Shown one piece after another: positions 22,452 to 35,049 of a DNA stretch of 64,000 bases. Positions within the stretch are counted from its first letter, which is position 1, and each line of letters starts with the position of its first letter. Origin of the DNA: Halicephalobus mephisto (Eukaryota > Nematoda > Chromadorea > Rhabditida > Panagrolaimidae); contig SWDT01000065.1 of NCBI GenBank assembly GCA_009193035.1, forward strand, positions 237,111 through 301,110. The letters are read 5' to 3'. The translations under genes and the position numbers were made by a program. Below the pieces are notes generated by a model, which saw only the letters and a program-made list of their open reading frames with translations, was not told the DNA's origin and did not search any database.

Positions 22452-24146
22452 ATGAAACAGAAATTAGCTGTCGGAATCGACCTCGGTACGACTAATTCCG
22501 CCGTTGGAATTTGGCATCATGAGAAAGTTGAGTTAGTGGAAAATAATGAAGGTGAGTTGATTAATTTATTTGTGAGACAATTGATTAGAATCTGTTACAG
22601 GTAAACATGTTACTCCTTCTTGTGCCTACTATTCTCCCTACGAAATTTTCATAGGAAGGATGGCAGTTGCAAAATCTGGGGCAGACCCCAAAAATGTTCT
22701 CTTCGATGCCAAACGGTTTTTAGCAGAGACAATTAATTCTGAAAATCTTGAAGAATTTAGAAATACTTGGCCCTTTACTATTATTGGTCATCCAGACCAG
22801 AAAGAAGGTAAGGTCCACTTTGTTAGTGTTCATGGAGAAGAGAGAACTCTGATCCCGCCTGAGAAAGTCTCGACTGACATTCTAAAATCTTTATTGAATG
22901 ATGTCTGTCGACGGATGGAAGTAACGCAAGATGATATTGAAGCGGTGATTACAGTACCCGCTTATTTCAATATGGATCAGAAGAGAGCGACATTACAAGC
23001 AGCCACAGCAGCAGGGATCACCGTTAAACAAATTCTATCCGAACCTGTGGCGGCTGCCATAGCATATCAACAAGAGATAGAGGCTGAGAAAAGAAATGAC
23101 ATGTTAAAAGACGGGGACTCAGTTTTCATCTTCGATCTCGGTGGAGGAACCTTTGACGTCACCATTATGAAAATAGACAATGGGATCTACAAAGTCATTG
23201 CTTTAGGAGGTGACACTCATCTAGGAGGAAGGGACTTTGATCAAGTAGTTGCCAAATTGATTGAAAAACGCCTTCGAAGACAATTCGGAGATCCTCAAAT
23301 TGATAAGTTAATGGCTCAACCGAAATATCGTTATAGATTAATTAAAGTAGCTCGTGACGTTAAAGAATCATTGAGTATAACTGAAACAGAAGTAGCTAGT
23401 TTAAGTGATATTTATTCCGAAGGAACAGATGAAGAATTGGCACGAGAAGAATTTGAAAACAACGCTCGAGATCTTCAGGAGAAAATCAGAAAATGCTGCG
23501 TGGACACGCTTCGTGATTCCAAAATTGAGGCAAAAGATATTAACCACATTATTCGGGTCGGAGGAGCTTCTAAAATGATATTCATAGGCAAGATTCTGGA
23601 AGAAATTTTCCCTTTTTCTAAAAATTACAAATACATACTGAGTCCCGATGAAACAATCGCAAAAGGAGCGACCATGTATGCTGCTCGACTTCTTAATTTG
23701 ACAGAAGATCCAGTAATTAAGAATATATTAATTCAAGATGCTCTTCCATTGTCTATTGGAATTGAAGTTGCAGGAAACAGATTTCTCCCTATCTTAAAGC
23801 ATAATTCTATTATTCCAAGTTGTAGTACTATGACATTCCAAACATCTGGGGATTATCAAACAGCAGCAATAATTCCGGTATTAATTTAAGTTCAAAATAA
23901 TCATACTGTAATTGTTTTTAGATCTACGAGGGGCTTTCTGAGAACATCGAAGAAGATAAATATATTGGGGAAATTGAATTAAAAGGAATCCCCCTGAAGA
24001 AAGCTGGAGAAGTTTCTGTTACTGTGACCTTAGGGCTAGATATCAACGGTATTCTGAAAGCTGAAGCAATGATCGGAGGGACAAATATTACTGTCGAAGC
24101 TAAAATTACTTACGATGCTATTTTTAAATGCACTAATACAAATTGA
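22452..24146 (+). CDS. Lid-less Hsp70-family chaperone B
   Basis: Exons 22452-22551, 22601-23877 and 23922-24146 encode 533 residues. The two introns fall at exactly the same codons as in Hsp70-A, and the first two exons total 1377 nt in both genes, so the pair arose by duplication. ATPase signatures are intact: VGIDLGTTNSAVGIW, VPAYFNMDQKRAT, FIFDLGGGTFDVTIM, GGDTHLGGRDFDQ. The glycine-rich HIIRVGGASKM has arginine where the family usually has leucine. The beta substrate domain is present (LPLSIGIEVAGNRF, IYEGLSENIEED, DINGILKAEAM); lid and EEVD are missing. It probably acts as a cytosolic ATPase with altered substrate trapping. It is convergent with rml-2. Confidence 0.85.
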
Positions 24147-24715
24147 AATAAGATATAAGAATGACAGTGTTTGATATATTTAATATCGTAGACAAAATCT
24201 GAGAGACTCCTCAGTCGATTGAAATCGTGAAAGGCTTTACTACCGGTCTTCAAAGAAAAATATAATTTGTCTTATCTAAGTATTTTAAAGAAGAAATATA
24301 GTGTAACATAACATGGGAATCAAGTAGGAAGATATATCTCTGACATGGGTGAAAAAGATTATTAATAAAGAAAAAAATCATTTTATTACGTAATATCTGG
24401 GACATTTCGTAATCGCTGAAAGTCCTAGTAAAGTTATCCAAAGGATTTCTGAAAAAGTCCTATCTGAATTACAGTAAAGGGAAAAGTGGTTGATAATTAC
24501 CAATACAGTAGGAATCTACAGTCTTCATCTTAGTGGAAGTAACCTTCTGACATGAGAAAATCCATTTTGTTGAAAGTAAAACTGTATGTACTTTTTCCCA
24601 TTGTTTATCGACGATAATTTACAACACAACATTTACACTTTTGTCAAAAACTACTTTCTAATTTTAAAGACAAAAATGAAATAAGTTAAAACTCGACAAA
24701 ACAAGACAAAAGAAG

Positions 24716-27700
24716 CTAACCGTGGAGACGATCCCGATTTTGAGATTGCTTTTTCTCCAGGAAGTACTCGTCAATATAGTATTCAATGGTCGCTTTCAGC
24801 CCCTCAGGGAAGGGAGTCGTGCAGCGCCAGCAGAGTTCTCTGTTAATTTTCGAAAAGTCTATGTGATAACGGCGGTCGTGATACGGCCGATCCGGTATAG
24901 GAGTAAAAGTGGGTTCTGTCGACGTCCTGGAAAAATATTATGAACAATAAAAAATAATTATTACGAAATAGTCTAAACACAAATTTCTCTATTTTTGCGA
25001 AATTTCTAGAATGTTTAGTCTTATATTTTGAGTTCAAATTTCTATTCAATTTTGAGTTTAGAAGCTTCGATGAGATTTTAGAAAACTTCAGAAAATTCTA
25101 GTGGATCCCGGAAACGTGGAATTTCAGAAAATTTTAGAAATTTATGAAATTCTAGAAAATTTTAGAAATTTATGGAATTCTAGAAAATTTCAGAAATTTA
25201 TGGAATTTTAGAAATTTATGGAATTCTAGAAAATTTCAGAATTTTTTGCTGAATTCTAGAAAATTTTAGAAATTTCCACACGAGGATCTGAAGACTAGAG
25301 ATCTACAAAATTCTAAAGATTCCAGAAGTTTGTACTAATTTTAGAAGCTTTCGTAAAATCGCAAAATTTCGAAATTCCGTTAAATTTGAAATATTTTGGA
25401 AATTTTTACGGATTTCTAATCTTGTTTAAAATTAAATAAGATAAAAATCAAACTCACCTTTGCATGAGTTTCTGAACAGTGCTGTGAATCATTTTAGTCA
25501 GATCAAGATTACACTTTTCGAAAGCTGTCCCAATGTTGTATACTTCGCCCGTTTTTCCAGTTTCTGTGACCCGTCGAATCGCTTCTGCACAATCATCAAC
25601 GTACATCCAGCTTCTGAAAAGCAATTCTTCAAGGATTATAATTATCTCCCAATATCATAAACCGATCATTCGTCAGAGAAATTTAGAATTTGTCATATTA
25701 TTGTAAAAATACAAAGTAAAAATTGTTACAAAATTATCTCAAAATAAAACTTTTCGGAATTCCTCATTTCAGATGCTGATTCTTAAAGTTACTATTGAAT
25801 TTTTGAAGATGCTAAAGATTTTCATGAGATTATAAAAGATTTCAGATATTTATATGGAATTATAGAAAGTTTCAGATATTTATATGAAATTAAAGAAGGT
25901 TTCAGATATTTATATGAAATTATAGAAGGTTTCAGATATTTATATGAAATTATAGAAGGTTTTAGATATTTATATGGAATTATAGAAGGTTTCAGATATT
26001 TATATGAAATTATAGAAGGTTTTAGATATTTATATGGAATTATAGAAGGTTTCAGATATTTATATGAAAGTATAGAAAGTTTCAGATATTTATATGAAAT
26101 TATAGAAAGTTTCAGAATCTCTCAAGATATTACAATAGGTTTTATAAAATTTCCAAAATTTTCATAAACTTTTGGAAAGTTTCAAACGTTTCCATGAAAT
26201 TCATAAAAACTTCAGAATCCTCTGGGTTTTAGAATTTTCAAAAACCTTCCATAAAATTCCAATCATGTTTATAAAAAATATTTTAAAGTTTTACGCAAAT
26301 TTTTCCCGAACTATCTTACCTTGTGTGCATTCCGTCTCCCATGAGGGGATATGGTTTCTGTTCTATCGCCAATCTGGTAAACTTGGGGATGAGTTTAGAG
26401 TAAGCTTGCCTCGGGCCGTAGACGTTGTTCATCCTGACCATTACATAGGGAATTTTATAAGAATGCTAAAAATTAAAAATTTACAAAAAAAATTAATTTT
26501 TTAACATGGTTTAATTTGTCATAAAAGATATTTGGAAATCACGTACAGTAATTTTGTTGATAAAACTTACATGGTAACTCCTGAGGACAAATTCGCAAGC
26601 GGCTTTACTGGCAGCGTAGGGATTTGTCGGATTAGGCAAACTTTCTTCTGTTTTTGGAGGTTCATCCTCTCCTGAATCGCCGTAAATTTCATCTGAAAAA
26701 ATCTTTTTTGGAATTTTGAAAATAAAAATTTTTATAAATTTATTTTCAAAAAAACTCATAACTTTTTAGAAAATTTTAGAATTTTTGATTTCCAAAAGTT
26801 TCGAAATTTTGAAGATTTCAGATTTTTTAATGGATCCTATAAAATCCAAAAAATTTTCATTAATTTCGAAAAACTTTGGAAATTTATAAAATTTTCAAAG
26901 ATTTCAAAATTTCAGAAATTTCTAGTATAAATAAATAAATTTAGAATTCGTAAATTTTAAATTTCTGATTTTATAAAATTAAAAAAATGAAAATAATAAC
27001 ATTTTTTAAATATAAAAATTAAGATTAAATTTTCTTTAAAAAATTGAGTTCTTGATGCTGACGTCACGGTCAATGCGAATAACTCCTGTATTCAGACGGT
27101 TCGGACCGGTAACTGGTTACTGTAGATCAACAGGAATTTGCGCAATAATGACATACAGTGGAACCTCGATATAAGTAACCTTAAGGGACGACAGAAAAGT
27201 TGTTTTTACAGAGGAGTTGCCTTTATCGAGGGGTTTACTAGGGAAAAATCCACAGTAGGGATCGGAACCGAGTTGTCTTTAAAGAGGATTTGCCCTTATC
27301 GAGGGTGTTTATATCGAGCTTTCACTGTACTTATATCTTTATGATAGGTGTTTCTCTATAATATTTATTCCCTAAAAATACAGTGAAACCTCGCTAAAAA
27401 CAACCCTAAGGGACGACAGAAAAGTTGTTTTTACAGAGGAGTTGCCTTTATCAAGGGGTTTACTAGGGGAAAATCCACAGTAGGGGTCGCGACATTAAGC
27501 GTAGCGAGAAAGGAGCGATCGTTCAGGAGAAACGATTCTGCTTCCATGAATGGAATGGAAAAGGTCGCTCTGGTAGCTTAAGAGAAAAGCACTTGCCCGG
27601 ATAGCAAGACGATGCCTGCCGAGAGACATTTTTCCTTCCATATTAGTTTCGGACTAGATGAGGCCAGATCTGGTTTTCCGACAGTAGGGGTCGGAACCGA

Positions 27701-28535
27701 GTTGTCTTTAAAGAGGATTTGCTCTTATCGAGGGTGTTTATATCGAGGTTTCACTGTATTTAGGGTTGCTTTTACCAGGGTTAAATGCCTCAGGTTAACT
27801 GTCTCCAACTATGCATATAGGATAATTTTGATTTAAAAATGTGTCTTTGCCCGGGATAACCACGAAACGTGAACAATTAATATTACTGTATACTCAAAAA
27901 AAACGTAACTTTTGACTCCGTAACAATTGCGAAATTTGGCATAATTGTCACATTTTCGTTAATGTTTGACTTTTGTGACGAAAATTGTAATTTAATAGTG
28001 ACGGTTTATATTCGTTATTGGACCAAAAGTTAAGGTTTTTTTTGTAGATGAATGGAGCATGAAACGGACCTGTGCTGATGTGGACGAATCGTTCGACAGT
28101 CTTAGCTGCATTTACCGCCTCCAGAAGTGTGGTGGTGGCGACTATGTTTTCTTGAATAGTTCCGATTCTGTTTTCATAAGACTCATCTACGTGAGTTATG
28201 GCCGCAAAATGGATTACTGTATCTATCTAAAATCAGAAAATTTCAACTTTAATAAAACCACAGTAACCCAGTACCTTGTGTTCGATGAGGATGTCTTGGA
28301 TTAATTTTTGATCTAGAAGATTTCCTTTGATGAATAAGTACCGTCCTTCTTGTTGGATTTCTAAGGAAATATTGTCAGGACTAGCCCCTAATGCAAGTTT
28401 GTCCAAATTGACGAATTTGGCTTCTGTCCATTTGTCGTAGATGTAGTTGATGAAATTGGACCCGATGAATCCACATCCCCCCGTGACGAGGACCTTCCGA
28501 GGCTCGTGCAGAATCTGAAGGATGCACGGAGACAT
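24716..28535 (-). CDS. rml-2: dTDP-glucose 4,6-dehydratase (TGDS/RmlB type)
   Basis: Six exons (28275-28535, 28070-28226, 26571-26692, 26320-26465, 25458-25613, 24716-24926) encode 350 residues. The enzyme removes water from a nucleotide-glucose to give the 4-keto-6-deoxy sugar, the first committed step toward rhamnose; nematodes use this pathway for cuticle-related sugars. The sequence shows the Rossmann motif TGGCGFIGS, the substrate-site HISTDEIYGDSG, the catalytic YAASK, the VRMNNVYGPRQ segment and SWMYVDDCAEAIRRV. The C-terminus ends in a charged helix (YYIDEYFLEKKQ). Intron 2 (about 1.4 kb) carries two Tigger-like elements and a palindromic MITE. Its donor is the unusual GTCCGT. TTGTTTTAG 15 nt before the ATG may be a trans-splice site. 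The symbol is inferred from similarity to the nematode gene. Confidence 0.85.
25080..25300. repeat. Tandem AATTTATGGAATTCTAGAAA repeats
   Basis: Degenerate units of about 30 bp lie in the last intron of rml-2. Confidence 0.7.
25845..26115. repeat. 30-bp minisatellite
   Basis: About nine near-identical units of TTTCAGATATTTATATGAAA plus TTATAGAAGG fill an rml-2 intron. The homogeneity suggests recent expansion. Confidence 0.85.
27156..27327. mobile_element. Tigger-like MITE, intact
   Basis: The 172-bp element has ends CAGTGGAACCTCGATATAAG and TATATCGAGCTTTCACTG, flanked by TA. It is the uninterrupted version of the element at 27381-27756. Confidence 0.85.
27381..27756. mobile_element. Tigger-like MITE carrying an insertion
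   Basis: Ends are CAGTGAAACCTCGCTAAAAA and TATATCGAGGTTTCACTG with TA flanks. The internal sequence matches 27156-27327 except for an insert at 27490-27680. Confidence 0.85.
27490..27680. mobile_element. SINE-like insertion with 13-bp target duplication
   Basis: ACAGTAGGGGTCG occurs at 27477-27489 and 27681-27693, once only in the intact sister element. The 191-bp insert is GC-richer than its surroundings. It contains GGTAGCTTAAG followed by CTTGC-CCGGATA-GCAAG, a 5-bp stem with a 7-nt loop resembling a tRNA anticodon arm. A retroposed tRNA-derived element is the best guess; no clear B box was found. Confidence 0.55.
27891..28047. mobile_element. Palindromic MITE family B (AAAACGTAACTTTTG ends)
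   Basis: The element runs from ACTCAAAAAAAACGTAACTT to GGACCAAAAGTTAAGG with an internal TTTGACTTTTGTGACGAAAA palindrome half. It belongs to the family found at 34.8-35.4, 32.6-32.9, 39.7-40.1 and 41.96 kb, and ends about 20 bp from the donor of rml-2 exon 2. Confidence 0.7.
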
Positions 28536-31199
28536 TCAGAGTGAAAATCACTAAAACAAAAAATTTAATGAATTACTTTATTATTAAAATTAAAAATAAA
28601 CATTTTATGCTATTTTTTCGACACGAATTTTTGGAAATTTTTAGGATTCTTGATATTGGTTCTGAAAATTCTAATTAGATTCTGGAAAGTTTTGAAAATT
28701 TCTACGGAATTTTGAAAACTCCAGAAGTCTGAAATTTTCAGAATCTTCTAGTAAATTCTGAGAATTTCTACAAAATTCTGAAAACTTCAGAAGTTTCCAA
28801 AAAGTCTGAAATCTTCAGAATCATCTACTAAATTCTGAAAAATTCAAATTTCCAAGAAATCTGAAATTTTCAGAATCATCTACTAAATCCTGAAAATTAT
28901 TACAGAATCTCCTGAAATATCTACTAAATCAAAGAAGATCCTAAAAATCTTCAAAAACTTCTAGAATCTTCCGGAATTTTTTATAAAATTTCCGAAAATT
29001 TCATAATTTTTTAATAAATTTCAGAAATTTTTAATGAATTTTAGAATTTTTTAATAAATTTTAGAAATTTCCACAAAATTCCAAAGTTCTAGAAATTTGT
29101 GCTGAATTTTACAAGATTTAAAATCCCCTAATGATATTCTAAGACATCCCGGAAATTTTCAGAAAGATCTTCAAAAATTTGAAAATCCACCGAATTTCGG
29201 AAAATTCTAAACAATTTGACAGAATTCTAGTCTAAGAAACGAGAAATTTTATTTTCTTCGCGACAATGTGAGGATTTCCTGACAGATATTATCAGGACCG
29301 AATTCTTCATCCAGATAAAAAAGTATAAACGATTTTTTGTCTAAGAAAGAGAAGAACCAATTTGACTTGTTCTCGCGGAATTAATTCATTGAAAAAATCG
29401 ATCGGGATAAATCCGGATTTGGAAGCATTTCAAAAACGGGTTTAAGGTTTTAACTTGGAAAAGATAAAGATAAGCGAGTTTTTTTATTAGCAACAACTTG
29501 GAAATGTCATTTTGAATAAAAATGAGTGTAAATCAGAAATTATTCTAGAAAAAAATTGAATTTTGTGAATTTTCTGAGATCCTCCAGAATCCAACACAGT
29601 AATCTAGAATCTTCGGAAATTTTATTTTTAAAGATTTCTATGATTTCATAAAACTCGAGAATCTTCCAAAATTCCAAAAATTTTTTGAAACGTTTCAAAT
29701 TCCAATTTTAAATTTTTGGAATTTTCAAAAATATAAGTTTTCAGAATCTTATTAAAACTTCTGAATTCAGCATAATGATCTGAAATTTTAAATTTTACAA
29801 ATATTTTTAAAAATTTCTACAATTTCATAAAACTCGAGAATCTTCCAAAATTACAAAATTTTTTTAAACTTTCAAAATTCTAATTTAAATTTTTGGAATT
29901 TCGGAATTTTTAAAAATTATATGAAAATTTTCGGAATTTTTGGAATTTTCTGAAATCTTTCAAAATCGAAAGAAAATTTTTGAGATCTTAAAGAATTTTA
30001 CGTGCTTTTCAGGAGATATAGGAAGTTTTCAGAATTATCACATTTTTTGAAACTTCCAAAATTCCAATTTAAATTTTTGGAATTTTTAAAAATTATATGA
30101 AAATTTTCGAAATTTTCTGAAATCCTTCAAAATCGAAAGAAAAATTTTGAGATCTTAAAAAATTTTACGTGCTTTTCAGGAGATATAGGAAGTTTTCAGA
30201 ATTATCACATTTTTTGAAACTTCCAAAATTCCAATTTAAATTTTTGGAATTTTTTAAAATAATGTGAAAATTTTTAGAATATCACAAAATTCTTTAAAAT
30301 TTCGCAAATTTGTGAATTTTTTTGAGGTCTTCCAAATTCCAATACAAACTTTGAAATTTTTAGAACATCATAAAACGCTTCAAAATCCGATGAAAATTAA
30401 TAAATTTTATAAATTTTCCAAAAATTCATTGATATTTTTTATTTTTTAGAATTCTATTAAAATTTTAAAACGAATATTTTTAAAAAATTTTAGAAAATTT
30501 TAAAAATCTGTTTTAAAATGATTTTTTAAAAATATTTTTTTTAAACTTTTTTAAAAATATTTTTTTTAAACTTTTTTAAAAATATTTTTTTTAAACTTTT
30601 TTAAAAATACGAAATAGTTAAGGATGCCAATTTTAAATTTAAAAATATTTTTATTACAAAATACTACGGTAATTTTTTCAATTTTATTATTAAATTAAAA
30701 AATAGAAATTTTTAATTTTTGAAAAAAAAATAGTTTTATTTTTTTGTGGAAAATTCTTAATAATTTTTTAAAATAATCATAAATTCGTCAAAAATTAATT
30801 TTAAATAAAAAGTAAAAAAATCAATCGCCAGAGGATATTTGATATTTTATAAATAAAGTTATTTAAATTACAATAAAAATATATAATAACTATTATTTCG
30901 TCTGATACATAGTCAAACTTTTTAATTAATTTTTATTATTTTTGAATTGAAAAAATCGAATAAAATTGAAAAATTTCATATATCACGTATCGAGATTTAA
31001 TCGAAGTGATCTTAAAACAAACAATAGTTCGTTTTGTAGCTTATTAGACACTTATTTAAAATATGTTATTGGATTTTTATGGATTCACTTCTAAGAAGAG
31101 AGAATTAGATAAAAAAAAAATTTCATAGATCACGTTTCCTAGTGTCAGGATCGAAACAGAAAGTACAGTACTATTCTTCACTCAAAAATAAGGCACAGA

Positions 31200-31300
31200 C
31201 AACAATTGTATGTCTCACATTAACAAAGACAAGTGAGATTCTCACCCATGCCCTACAGTATTCCACGGTTCCTGATATTCGGGCTATTTCTTCAAATGCT
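31200..31300 (-). repeat. Dispersed repeat family C (GGGATACTGTAGG core)
   Basis: The segment CACCCATGCCCTACAGTATT ... CCTGATATTCGGG is the reverse of sequences at 59830-59900, 60060-60120 and 60285-60340 (GGGATACTGTAGGA preceded by CTGAACATC). A further copy lies at 40180-40235. Confidence 0.65.
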
Positions 31301-31335
31301 TTCTTTCTAGTTTAGTTTCTATTTCAACATCTAGT

Positions 31336-31593
31336 GGTCATTCGGAAAGTTGCGGTTTCAAACCGTGGACACCCCGTGCTTGCCCAACCCAGGCGTTACC
31401 AAATATTACGGTAGGCAATGGGTAACTCATAAAGAGGGAAAGGTTCACCACTATGATGCAGTCCACGGTCTGGTTGTGCAGGTAATAACCCTCAGGGACT
31501 AGGACAAGATGCTAAACATCTACACTGGCCACTCGGTGCAAGCCCTTCTGGTGGTTTACAAACTACATACTTGATTACGTAAAAGTTTTGATC
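31336..31593. mobile_element. SINE-like insertion, 258 bp, with 13-bp target duplication
   Basis: TTCAACATCTAGT flanks the insert exactly at 31323-31335 and 31594-31606. The insert is much GC-richer than the neighbourhood and contains GCGGTTTCAAACCG, a B-box-like palindromic core, and TGGCCAGTGTAG on the minus strand, which resembles an A box. It has no coding potential. A Pol III-derived SINE is likely but unproven. Confidence 0.55.
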
Positions 31594-32557
31594 TTCAACA
31601 TCTAGTTTTATCAAGATAGTTATTTGATCCAGAATGCAACTAATTCCGTCGAAAATTGAATATATATTTAGAATCTGTTATTTACTTTTGATTGATGATC
31701 TTCTATAATGAGAAAATAGGATAAAATTAAGGAACTTCATATATCACGGGTTAAAATTTTGTTGAAGCAACTTTTGAAACAAGTTATAACTCGTTTTGAA
31801 ACTTACTGAATATGTATCAAAAATCCGTTGTTTATTTTTGATTGATGATCTTCTAGAATAAGACAATAGGATAAAATTAAAGAACTTCATATATCGAACG
31901 TCGGGATTTAGTCGAAATGGTTTTTGAAACAAGTGATATCTCATTTCAAAGCTTACTGAATACGTATTCAGGATCCACTATTTGTTTTTATTAAACTAGT
32001 TTCTGAGATAAAAAAAAACGGAATCAATTTATAAATTTTAATCTATCGAAAATTGAAAAAAATAAGCGAAATTTACTTATTTTTTAAGCGAATTTTGGGT
32101 AAATTATTTTCAAAGCGTTTATTCTACATTTGAAGTTAATTAATTTTAATAAATTATTTCGAAATTACATGTATTTCAAACTGAATAAAGTTAGTCAATT
32201 AGTTCTTTGAAATAAACGATTAAAAAGATGAAAAATAAGATTTCAAATTCATAGATTTCATAGATTATTTAGCTTCAAAGGAACATGAACCAAAGCTGGA
32301 TGACAGAGATTAAATGCACTTTTGGAAGAATATCGATTTCATACATGATTGATCTCGAAAGACCATTTCGCCGTAGGTACTTTCATTATCAATTCTTTGA
32401 ACAGAATTTAGAACAGGATCGATACTGTTCTGTTGGATTTCCACAAAATTTAATTTAATTAAATAACAAAAATAAAGTTGATTTTTCAGATCGTCGAATT
32501 GGATCAGTTAACAATCTGGCATAAAAATGGTTGAAAAAACAAGAAAATGAAAAAATT

Positions 32558-32915
32558 GTAATTTTTGGTCCAGTAACAAAATCAAATCGTCACTATTAAG
32601 CTGAATTTTTCGTTACAAACGTCAAATATTTATAAAATGTAACGATTGTGTTTTCATCATAGTTCTCAATTATTACAAAGCCGAAAGTTACATTTTTTGT
32701 GTGAACTTAATGCACCTATACATTGGATATAATATATCTGGTATATCGGAGCCGTTTTAGTGTATCTACATATTGTATACGATCCACAGATATCGACACA
32801 AAAAAGCACAACTTTTGTTTCCAGTAACAAATCGAAATTCCCACTATTATATTTTAATTTTCGTCACATTTTATAATTGTTACAAAGCCGAAAGTTACGC
32901 TTTTTGTATGTGATA
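32558..32915 (-). mobile_element. Composite of two family-B MITEs, copy 1
   Basis: Two family-B palindromes (about 32558-32710 and 32800-32915) flank a spacer with CTATACATTGGATATAATAT. The whole block is the reverse complement of the block at 39745-40110. Confidence 0.65.
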
Positions 32916-33435
32916 ACAAATTAAAAGAATCACTATTATGTAAGTTCTATAATAACTGACAGTTTGATAATAACCGTATATAATTATAATGATTTCCATG
33001 AGCGTTTGATACATGACAAAAATCACATTACAAAAAACCGTAATATTCAATAAAAGTTACGAAACTTTTTATGACGAAATGTCACTTATTCGTTATATTT
33101 ACATCAGGCAAATTACGGCTGTACAACAGTTGTTCCACAGCGGCATTTCGTCTTCTCTATTACGTAAGATTTATCTTATTTCTCCGGTTTTTATAAATGT
33201 TTTTGTAACTGAATTAACTTAATATTTCCATTAAAGTAGAAAAAAGCTAATTTCAAAACCAGTGTGAGTCGAAAAGAGGAAGAAACGTCACTAAAGATCA
33301 ACTGTCACATCTGAAGTTGTAATTTTCTGTGTATAAGAATGCCCTATTGTGAACAATAAGATCTAATTTGAAACAGAAAATTACTTTCGATACAGCATAT
33401 GTTAAAGCTTTTGAAGAACTGCTCAATAAAAAAAT

Positions 33436-33528
33436 AAGGGAGTTTGTCTAAAATGTGTAAGGCTTACAGGGGGAAGAGGGTCCTAGAAAAGCACCAGGTA
33501 AGCCTTACATATTTTAGGCTAGCTCCCT
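33436..33528 (+). mobile_element. Palindromic MITE family A, copy 3
   Basis: AAGGGAGTTTGTCTAAAATG to TTTAGGCTAGCTCCCT, with the G-rich centre GGGGGAAGAGGG, is the same structure as 2888-2980. Confidence 0.75.
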
Positions 33529-33559
33529 AAGTTGAATTCATAGACAAAAAATTCCTACA

Positions 33560-34120
33560 CACAAAAAAGGGTACGTTAAAATGGCTCTAATATATCAGAT
33601 ATATTATATTTAATATATCGATATACTGAATACAATGCATTGATATCAACCTAATATATCGATATACTAAGTACAATGCAGTGATATCAACTTAATATAT
33701 CGCTGTATTGAGTACAATGCATTGATATCAACTTAATATATCGCTGTATTGAGTATAATGCACTGATATTAACTTAATATATCGATGTATTGAGTACAAT
33801 ACACTGATATCAACTTAATATATCGCTGTATTGAGTACAATGCACTGATATTAACTTAATGTATCGATATACTGAGTACAATACACTGATATCAACTTAA
33901 TATATCGATGTATTGAATATAATTCACTAATATCGACTTAATATATCGATACGTTATATTCAATGTATTCGACACATCATAATCATTTTAATGTATCAGA
34001 TATATTAGATATGATACACTGATATCATACTTGATCCATCGATATATTAAATATAATGTATCCGATACATCAGAGTCGTTGTACTGTATCCATAAATTAT
34101 ATATTATATACTGTTCTTGT
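33560..34120. repeat. ~42-bp tandem array of the ATATATCGATGTATTGAGTA type
   Basis: About eight units of ACTTAATATATCGATATACT followed by GAGTACAATGCACTGATATC form the core. They are preceded by ACACAAAAAAGGGTACGTTA and followed by degenerate copies. The family also occurs near 4.5 and 14.3 kb. Confidence 0.75.
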
Positions 34121-34840
34121 GTGTTAGCTATAAACTTTCCGTTATGTTTGTTCGAGATTTATTAATTATAAAAGACAGACTTGAGAAATCATCCAAATTG
34201 AAGAATAAAGTCCGATTTATCGATATTCAAAATCATGTATAAAGAAGTTCAAGATCAAATAAAAAATTCAAAAAAATCTGTGGTCTTGGATGGAAATTAT
34301 AAAAATTAATATGACTGATTTCCATTCAAAACCAAAAAATTAAAAAATTAGTTTTTAAAAATTGCTTATTTGACCCTAAATGGAAATCAAAGTTATACGA
34401 TTTTACGTGAATTTTGTTTAAGAATATAAAAAATAATTTTTATGATTTTGAAGAAAAATATTTAAAATCACAAATTTTAATTCAAGATTAGAAAATTTTC
34501 AAGAAATTTAATTTCGGTGATTTTTAATGGAATTCGCGTAAAATCACGTGGCTTTGACTTCCATTGAGAATTAGGTAACTTTTCAGATAAAATTTTTCAT
34601 GATTTTGAGAAAAAACGTAAAATCACAAATAAACAATTTCCTTTCAAGACCTGGAAATCCTAAAAAAATCATTTTTATGATCTTAAATGGAATTCACCAA
34701 AAACAATGTGATTTTGTCTTCAATTGAGAATTAAGTAACTTTTCAGAAAAATTTTCCATGATTCTGAAGAAAATTTTACGCGATTTTTATATTGGTCAAA
34801 TAACATGCTTTTTTTAAAATTAAAAATTCATCATTAATAT

Positions 34841-34985
34841 ACACAAAAAACGTAACTTTTGGTCTCGTAACAATCATCACATTTTTGTAAATATTTGACT
34901 TTTTTGACGGAAATAGTGACATAATAGTGACGTAATAGTGATGATATGTATTTGTTACTGAACTAAAAGTTACGCTTTTTTGTGT
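34841..34985. mobile_element. Palindromic MITE family B
   Basis: Ends ACACAAAAAACGTAACTTTT and AAAAGTTACGCTTTTTTGTGT are inverted complements. The interior is TTTGACTTTTTTGACGG. Confidence 0.75.
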
Positions 34986-35049
34986 ACTGTAATTAATCTA
35001 TTTAAAAAGAAAGAATTAACTTTTTGTTGAAAAATTGCCAACTTTACAA

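Noticed and set aside
25845..26115. CRISPR-like array
   Set aside because: Units are contiguous with no unique spacers, and the DNA is eukaryotic; it is a minisatellite.
31336..31593. A true tRNA gene
   Set aside because: B-box-like GGTTTGAAACC is present on the minus strand, but no complete cloverleaf can be drawn.
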